From Actinophytocola sp. (lineage in GTDB: Bacteria > Actinomycetota > Actinomycetes > Mycobacteriales > Pseudonocardiaceae): 35,841 nucleotides of DNA. The stretch is taken from contig NZ_WHTD01000081.1 of assembly GCF_009379765.1 (NCBI RefSeq), forward strand, positions 1-35,841, in the 5' to 3' direction. The notes under the pieces were generated by a model. It was not told the origin of the DNA and did not search any database. It worked only from the letters and a program-made list of their open reading frames with translations. Position numbers and translations under genes: made by a program. Of this stretch, positions 32,078 to 35,841 are shown piece after piece; positions within the stretch are counted from its first letter, which is position 1; each line of letters begins with the position of its first letter.

Positions 32078-32402
32078 CCCTTGTCGTTGCGCAACTCGTT
32101 GACCAGGATCTGTGTCGGGAATTGCTTGCTGCGACTACGTCAACGTGCCAGAGTCGCTGGCCAACGCCGTGAATGCCCGAATTTCGGGACACTTGGCGCA
32201 GTACTACAACACGGTTACCCGACCAGTGCTTGGTCAACCGACATTGATCTACCGGTACGCGAAAGGGGTAGGCTTCGACGTCCATCACGACGAGGTGACC
32301 GATATCGAAGTCAGTCGGGCAAGGCGAATCGGACAGCCAGTAATCGGCGGAGACATCACCGCTCTGCTGTGGCTCCATTGCGGCCGGTTCCGCGCCGAGT
32401 AA
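32078..32402 (+). pseudogene. 2-oxoglutarate/Fe(II) oxygenase-like fragment
   Basis: The frame from about 32103 to TAA 32400-32402 contains QPTLIYRYAKGVGFDVHHDE, then VTDIEVSRARRIGQPVIGGD and ITALLWL. This resembles the start of the double-stranded beta-helix of prolyl-4-hydroxylase-like 2OG oxygenases, with His-x-Asp (HHD) as two of three iron ligands. The third His and the 2OG-binding Arg are missing because the frame ends right after. Upstream, another frame reads VVAQLVDQDLCRELLAAT and looks like the N-terminus, so a further frameshift near 32125 is likely. I read this as a decayed gene. Confidence 0.5.
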
Positions 32403-32556
32403 GGCCGTATTCAAGGAACGCAAGCGGACGAGCCACGGGCTACACCTGTTCCTGACCATCATCACGGCTGGAGCATAGGGCCTGTTCGTGTGGCTTCCCT
32501 TGACCATGTGGCACAAGCTCGGTCCACGCCGTAAGACGGTCACCCGCTACCGGTGA
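32398..32556 (+). pseudogene. Small membrane protein remnant interrupted by TAG
   Basis: In one frame the sequence reads FKERKRTSHGLHLFLTIITA-GA, then TAG (32476-32478), then GLFVWLPLTMWHKLGPRRKT and VTRYR, stop at 32554-32556. The joined sequence has one or two hydrophobic segments between basic ends, and the TAG sits where a Trp (TGG) would be natural, so one base change probably inactivated it. Small proteins of this style occur in actinomycete integrated elements (recollection). The N-terminus is not clear and merges with the preceding oxygenase fragment. Confidence 0.5.
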
Positions 32557-32653
32557 CACGTGACGCCCGCTGAGACGGGGCCGGGTGCCCCAGCAACTCG
32601 GACCCGTGTATGACGGATAGCGACCAAACGCCTACCCACCGGAGGTACATCAC

Positions 32654-32998
32654 ATGCCCCTGCAACAGCACGAACGCCCGACCGGCGCGGGCGTGTTCCC
32701 GTCGTCGGACCACTTCCCGCTCGGCCGACGATTTGGCGTGGTCGACGCGACACCCGAACCGGCCTCGCCCATGCGCCCGTTCGGGCTCACGTTGGGCACC
32801 CGGCCACGTCAGGTCACGCCGTTGAATCCCGCCGACATCGGGTATGACGAGAACGCCCAAGTGGGCTTGATTCGCGACGATGACGGCCAGTTGGTACGGA
32901 TGGGACGCCACACGGACGGCCAGACCGGCACCGTCACCGACAAGGGCGACGGGCAGAGCACCAACAAGGACAGTGACACCGACCACCGGGAGGACTGA
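32654..32998 (+). CDS. tgmA: TgmA-type graspetide precursor (putative ATP-grasp target RiPP)
   Basis: This 114-residue peptide has the leader hallmark MRPFGLTLGTRP (PFGL at 42-45), which marks ATP-grasp-targeted RiPP precursors. The C-terminus is a hydrophilic Thr/Ser/Asp core ending TNKDSDTDHRED. Asp-Gly-Gln triplets at 77-79, 88-90 and 99-101 are spaced exactly 11 residues apart. From 84 on there are six Thr, two Ser, seven Asp and one Glu as possible ester donors and acceptors. Lys97 and Lys105 could form amides. A perfect GGAGGT site lies 7-8 bases before ATG 32654. Five bases separate the stop from tgmB. The family assignment rests on the PFGL leader, the DSDTD tail and the tgmB-tgmC neighbours. 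Confidence 0.9.
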   Translation: MPLQQHERPTGAGVFPSSDHFPLGRRFGVVDATPEPASPMRPFGLTLGTRPRQVTPLNPADIGYDENAQVGLIRDDDGQLVRMGRHTDGQTGTVTDKGDGQSTNKDSDTDHRED

Positions 32999-33003
32999 TC
33001 ACG

Positions 33004-33972
33004 ATGGGTGCCGCGCGGTCTGTGCTCGTGCTGACTGATCGTTTCGACCCCACGGCGGACCGGGTGGTGGAGGAGCTGAACAGCCGGGAGACCCCGGTGG
33101 TTCGGTGCGATGTGGCCGACTTCCCGGAACGGTTGTCCGTGTCCGCTGAGCTGAACGGCGGGCCGTGGTCAGGGGCCTGGTTGCAGACCGCGCGGCGCTC
33201 GGTGAACCTTGCCGAGGTGTCCGGTATCTACTACCGCCGACCGACCGGGTTCGACTTCCACCCGGACCTGTCGGCCGACGAACGCCGGTGGTCTGCCGTT
33301 CAGGCGCGGATGGGGTTCGGCGGGCTGTTGGCGGCCGTGGGGCCGTGGCTGAACCATCCGCACCACATCGGATACGCCGAGTACAAACCGACGCAGCTCC
33401 GCTCGGCCGTGGCGTGCGGGTTGCAGGTGCCGCGCACGCTGGTCACCAACGACCCGACGCGCGCCCGCGCGTTCGTGACCGACGTGGGCAGTGCGGTGTA
33501 CAAGCCGTTCGGCGGGCACGGCGTCACCGACACCGAGGGATACCGGCACGTGTTCGCCAACGTGGTCACTCCGGAACAGTGCGACGACCCGAACATTGCC
33601 CGAACAATGCACATGTTCCAACAATGGGTGCCGAAATCCTACGAAGTCCGACTAACCGTCGTGGACGGGCAATTTTTCGCCGCACGAATCGACACGGAAT
33701 CGGCCGTGGCGTATGTCGACTGGCGGGCGGATTACAAGTCGTTGACCTATACGGCCGTGGAGACACCGAACTTCGTTCAGGGTCGTGTCACTGAGCTATT
33801 GCGTGAACTGAATTTGCGGTTTGGCGCGTTGGATTTTGTGGTGGCACCCGATGGGGCATGGTGGTTTCTGGAATGTAACCCGAATGGGCAATGGGCGTGG
33901 ATTGAGGACGAAACTGGAATGCCGATCGCAGCCGCTATCGCGGACGCTTTGGAAGGATACAAGAAACCGTGA
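33004..33972 (+). CDS. tgmB: ATP-grasp ribosomal peptide maturase TgmB
   Basis: This 322-residue ATP-grasp ligase is predicted to form macrocyclic ester (or amide) bonds between side chains of TgmA. A substrate-binding N-terminal domain with GIYYRRPTGFDF (about 74-86) precedes the ATP-grasp fold: Lys167 in VYKPFGGHG, the QQWVPKSYEVRLTVVDGQFF strand pair with Glu214 and Arg216, Asp277 (GALDFVV), and the metal ligands Glu290, Asn292 and Asn294 in WFLECNPNGQWAWIE. The family is the MvdD/MvdC-like group as found with TgmA precursors. The start is ATG 33004 with GGAGG upstream. Its stop overlaps the tgmC start (GTGA), so production of the two enzymes is coupled. Confidence 0.93.
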   Translation: MGAARSVLVLTDRFDPTADRVVEELNSRETPVVRCDVADFPERLSVSAELNGGPWSGAWLQTARRSVNLAEVSGIYYRRPTGFDFHPDLSADERRWSAVQARMGFGGLLAAVGPWLNHPHHIGYAEYKPTQLRSAVACGLQVPRTLVTNDPTRARAFVTDVGSAVYKPFGGHGVTDTEGYRHVFANVVTPEQCDDPNIARTMHMFQQWVPKSYEVRLTVVDGQFFAARIDTESAVAYVDWRADYKSLTYTAVETPNFVQGRVTELLRELNLRFGALDFVVAPDGAWWFLECNPNGQWAWIEDETGMPIAAAIADALEGYKKP

Positions 33973-35150
33973 CCGACGCTGAACCCCTGCCCGCGCTGCG
34001 GGCCAAGTTCCTTGACGAACTGGCCGCCAGCGGTGACGTGACGGACCCGGAATGGCTCGCGGCGTTCCGCGACGTACCCCGTGATGCGTTCGTGCCGCAT
34101 TTCCTCAAACAGACACCAGACCTCGCCGGGTGGCGGCTCGTGCAACGCGGCGACCCGGAATGGTTCGCGGGCGTGCACAGCATGGCTCCACTGATCACAC
34201 AGTTGGACGGTGACGACGCGCTGACCGACAAGGCGCGGGCAGGGGAGTCGATCAACGGTACGGCTACCTCGTCCAGCAGTCAGCCCACGCTCATGGGGTT
34301 GATGCTGCAAGCGCTCGACGTGCGCGACGGGCACCGGGTGTTGGAGATCGGCACCGGCACCGGGTACAACACGGCGTTGTTGTGCCACCGGCTCGGCGCG
34401 GCGAACGTGACGAGCGTGGACGTGGACGCCGTGTTGATCGAGCGGGCCGCGCACCGACTCGCCGGGCTCGGCTACGCCGACGCACACGTGTTCGCCGGGG
34501 ACGGTCGCGAGGGGTGCGCCGAGCGCGGGCCGTATGACCGGATCATCGTCACCGTGGGCGTAGCGCCCGTGCCCGGTGCATGGCTTGACCAGACCCGCGA
34601 CGGCGGAAGGATGCTCGTTCCGTTGGACCGGCGCAACTGTGGTGGGCTGCTGGCGCTGCTCACCGTGCACGGTGACACCGCGTCGGGTCCGTTCCTGCCC
34701 GACTACGGCGGATTCATGCCGATACGCGGCACCCGGCACGACGCGGCACTAGACGCCTTCCGCTCCGTTCAGGACTACCAAGGCACCCACGGGACAACCG
34801 ACCTGGCGGCCGAGGTCGCGACCGGAAGCAGCCCGTTCGAGTTCTTCGCGGCGCTGCGCGTCGGCGGTTACGACCACATGAGCTTCACCCCGAACGGCGG
34901 CGGGCCGACCGAAACGTGGCTAGCCAACGGACACAACTCGTGGGTGTGCCACACCACAACGGACGGCACGCACTCAGTCCGGCAGGGTGGGCCGGTCCGG
35001 TTGTGGGACGTGATCGAGGATGCGCGCGGCGAGTGGGAACGACTCGGCGAACCCGTCCGGGAACGGTTCGGGCTGAGCGTTGATCGCGACGGGACGCACA
35101 CCGTGTGGCTTGACGAACCAACGAGCCCGTACCGGTGGGCACTGGCGTAG
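33969..35150 (+). CDS. tgmC: Graspetide-associated PIMT-like methyltransferase TgmC
   Basis: This is a 393-residue SAM-dependent methyltransferase related to protein-L-isoaspartate O-methyltransferase. PIMT-like features are the SSSSQPTLMG loop (101-110, in place of the SAPHM-type loop), SAM motif VLEIGTGTGYNTALL (124-138), acidic VDVDAV (about 150-155) and the post-motif PYDRIIVTVG. A C-terminal extension of about 180 residues is characteristic of the ATP-grasp-peptide-associated group. By analogy with graspetide pathways where such an enzyme methylates an Asp that then collapses to aspartimide, it likely modifies an Asp in the TgmA core; the Asp-Gly sites are natural candidates. The start is GTG 33969. 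A strong terminator lies 70 bases after the stop. Confidence 0.92.
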   Translation: MTDAEPLPALRAKFLDELAASGDVTDPEWLAAFRDVPRDAFVPHFLKQTPDLAGWRLVQRGDPEWFAGVHSMAPLITQLDGDDALTDKARAGESINGTATSSSSQPTLMGLMLQALDVRDGHRVLEIGTGTGYNTALLCHRLGAANVTSVDVDAVLIERAAHRLAGLGYADAHVFAGDGREGCAERGPYDRIIVTVGVAPVPGAWLDQTRDGGRMLVPLDRRNCGGLLALLTVHGDTASGPFLPDYGGFMPIRGTRHDAALDAFRSVQDYQGTHGTTDLAAEVATGSSPFEFFAALRVGGYDHMSFTPNGGGPTETWLANGHNSWVCHTTTDGTHSVRQGGPVRLWDVIEDARGEWERLGEPVRERFGLSVDRDGTHTVWLDEPTSPYRWALA

Positions 35151-35220
35151 GTGCCGGTGCTCGGCTGGCTCGCGGCCGAGCTTGCCGACCGACCACGATC
35201 AGCCGGACACGCTCACGCAG

Positions 35221-35259
35221 AAAGCGGCCGGGGTAGCTTCTCGCCACCCCGGCCGCTTT
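35221..35259. terminator. Strong bidirectional terminator
   Basis: AAAGCGGCCGGGGT at 35221-35234 pairs perfectly with ACCCCGGCCGCTTT at 35246-35259, a 14-bp stem with an 11-base loop; A and T runs make it work in both directions. It separates tgmC from the convergent integrase fragment. Confidence 0.92.
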
Positions 35260-35287
35260 GGTCTGTCTGTGACCCGTTCAGGCCGTC

Positions 35288-35723
35288 CTACGCGGCCGGT
35301 GCGTCCGTCTTGGCTTGCCCGTCGTGCGGCCGGTGTTCCGCTCGGCCTTGGCGGTTCGGTTGGCCGGGGCCGTGTCGGTGGCCTTGCGGTTGGCCGGACC
35401 CCGCTTGCTCGACTTCGGCGCGGCCCGTGACCTTGGCCGGGGCACCCATCGCGGCCCGGCGCACGGACAGCGCGTCCCGAATCGCGTCGTCGGCTTCCGG
35501 CAACAGGTGGCCGTACACGTCGGCCGTGATCACGATGCTGTCGTGGCCGAGACGGCGGGACACGGCCAGTAGGGGCACGCCGTCCGTGAGCAGCCACCCG
35601 GCGTGCGTGTGCGCAGGTCGTGAACGCGCGGGGACTTGGACAGGCCCGCTTTCTTGGCCTTGTCGCGTGCCCATGCCCACGCCTTGTTCACGAGGTACTG
35701 AGCCTGGATCCACCGCGCGGATT
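35288..35723 (-). pseudogene. Tyrosine recombinase (integrase), truncated and frameshifted
   Basis: The minus strand encodes the C-terminal half of a phage-type integrase. The first part, RWIQAQYLVNKAWAWARDKA and KKAGLSKSPRVHDLR, is in one frame. One base is then missing in the Arg codon (about 35615), and the sequence continues in the next frame as HTHAGWLLTDGVPLLAVSRR, LGHDSIVITADVYGHLLPE. Box II Arg, the His-x-x-Arg-like region, the GHDS His and the nucleophile Tyr are all recognisable. Upstream, homology stops at about 35723, where an in-frame TGA and insertion-sequence-like DNA begin. The tail after about 35430 has no clear family match and its true stop is uncertain. Confidence 0.7.
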
Positions 35724-35749
35724 GTCACCGGGAGTGTGTCGTGACAGCA

Positions 35750-35818
35750 GAAGTGCCCTTTGACCTGGGAGAATCGGAGTTGCTGACACCCCGATACCCA
35801 TAGCCGAAAGGGCACTTC
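35750..35818 (+). promoter_or_regulatory. Inverted repeat over the transposase ribosome-binding region
   Basis: Two perfect 12-base arms, 45 bases apart, place the only purine-rich ribosome site (AAAGGG) of the downstream ATG inside the right arm. In RNA entering from outside, the arms would pair and hide it, a known way insertion sequences limit transposase made from read-through transcripts. The role here is inferred. Confidence 0.5.
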
Positions 35819-35822
35819 GTAG

Positions 35823-35841
35823 ATGCGATTGTTGCATACCG
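35823..35841 (+). CDS. Partial transposase gene start
   Basis: Only six codons (MRLLHT) from ATG 35823 are inside the window. Assignment to an IS1380-type transposase is based on memory of similar N-termini and on the leader, and is weak. Confidence 0.35.

Larger units (their letters stand above)
35724..35841 (+). mobile_element. Probable left end of an insertion sequence (IS1380-like)
   Basis: Where the integrase homology ends, a non-coding leader of about 100 bases begins and leads to an ATG at 35823 running off the window. The leader holds a 12-bp inverted repeat, GAAGTGCCCTTT at 35750-35761 and AAAGGGCACTTC at 35807-35818. The first codons (MRLLHT) and the leader resemble IS1380-family transposase genes of actinobacteria from memory only. 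The exact terminal inverted repeat cannot be placed without the other end. Confidence 0.5.

Overview
The window is high-GC actinobacterial chromosome. The GTG and ATGA/GTGA-overlap start style, the Thr-rich secreted lytic transglycosylase, the eno / FtsB-DivIC / DUF501 / ppx neighbourhood and the DUF5753 and DUF6879 accessory genes suggest Pseudonocardiaceae or a close relative. That placement is inference. It has a conserved core (about 4.2-30.5 kb) between two accessory edges (1-4.1 kb and about 30.5-35.8 kb), and each edge carries a broken tyrosine recombinase.

Left edge (1-4.14 kb): a minus-strand three-gene operon (2052 down to 307) encodes a protein with an internal duplication, a DUF6879 protein and an XRE/DUF5753 regulator. 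Small plus-strand orphan genes follow (2330-3674). The edge ends in a scar made of a C-terminal gene remnant on the minus strand and an integrase C-terminus (3900-4136).

Core: TPR protein (minus); enolase, FtsB/DivIC-like protein and DUF501; MltB-like lytic transglycosylase; SDR (minus); Ppx/GppA phosphatase; a complete peptide ABC importer (10502-16196) followed by a secreted subtilisin-like protease; two small genes too short for routine ORF calling (an 8-Cys 23-residue peptide and a 57-residue protein); an S10 carboxypeptidase-like peptidase (minus); a family 5 uracil-DNA glycosylase; a DUF4129 / membrane protein / MoxR / DUF58 operon; a frameshifted type II NADH dehydrogenase; an unusual class I tRNA with anticodon UAA; an ArsR / SRPBCC / PPOX / DUF899 operon; an alpha/beta hydrolase and a second PPOX protein.

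Right edge (30.5-35.8 kb): a cysteinyl-tRNA synthetase that looks archaeal in type, a decayed stretch (2OG oxygenase fragment and a stop-interrupted small membrane protein), and a compact graspetide-type RiPP operon tgmA-tgmB-tgmC. In that operon the precursor C-terminus carries DGQ triplets spaced exactly 11 residues apart, TgmB is the ATP-grasp maturase and TgmC is a PIMT-like methyltransferase. A strong bidirectional terminator follows, then an integrase C-terminus on the minus strand cut off by what looks like the left end of an insertion sequence running off the window.

The strongest leads are the graspetide locus, the class I tRNA(UAA), the tiny Cys-rich peptide, and a run of single-base-loss frameshifts at 25.8, 27.5, 28.2 and 35.6 kb. 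The frameshifts may be assembly errors rather than biology.
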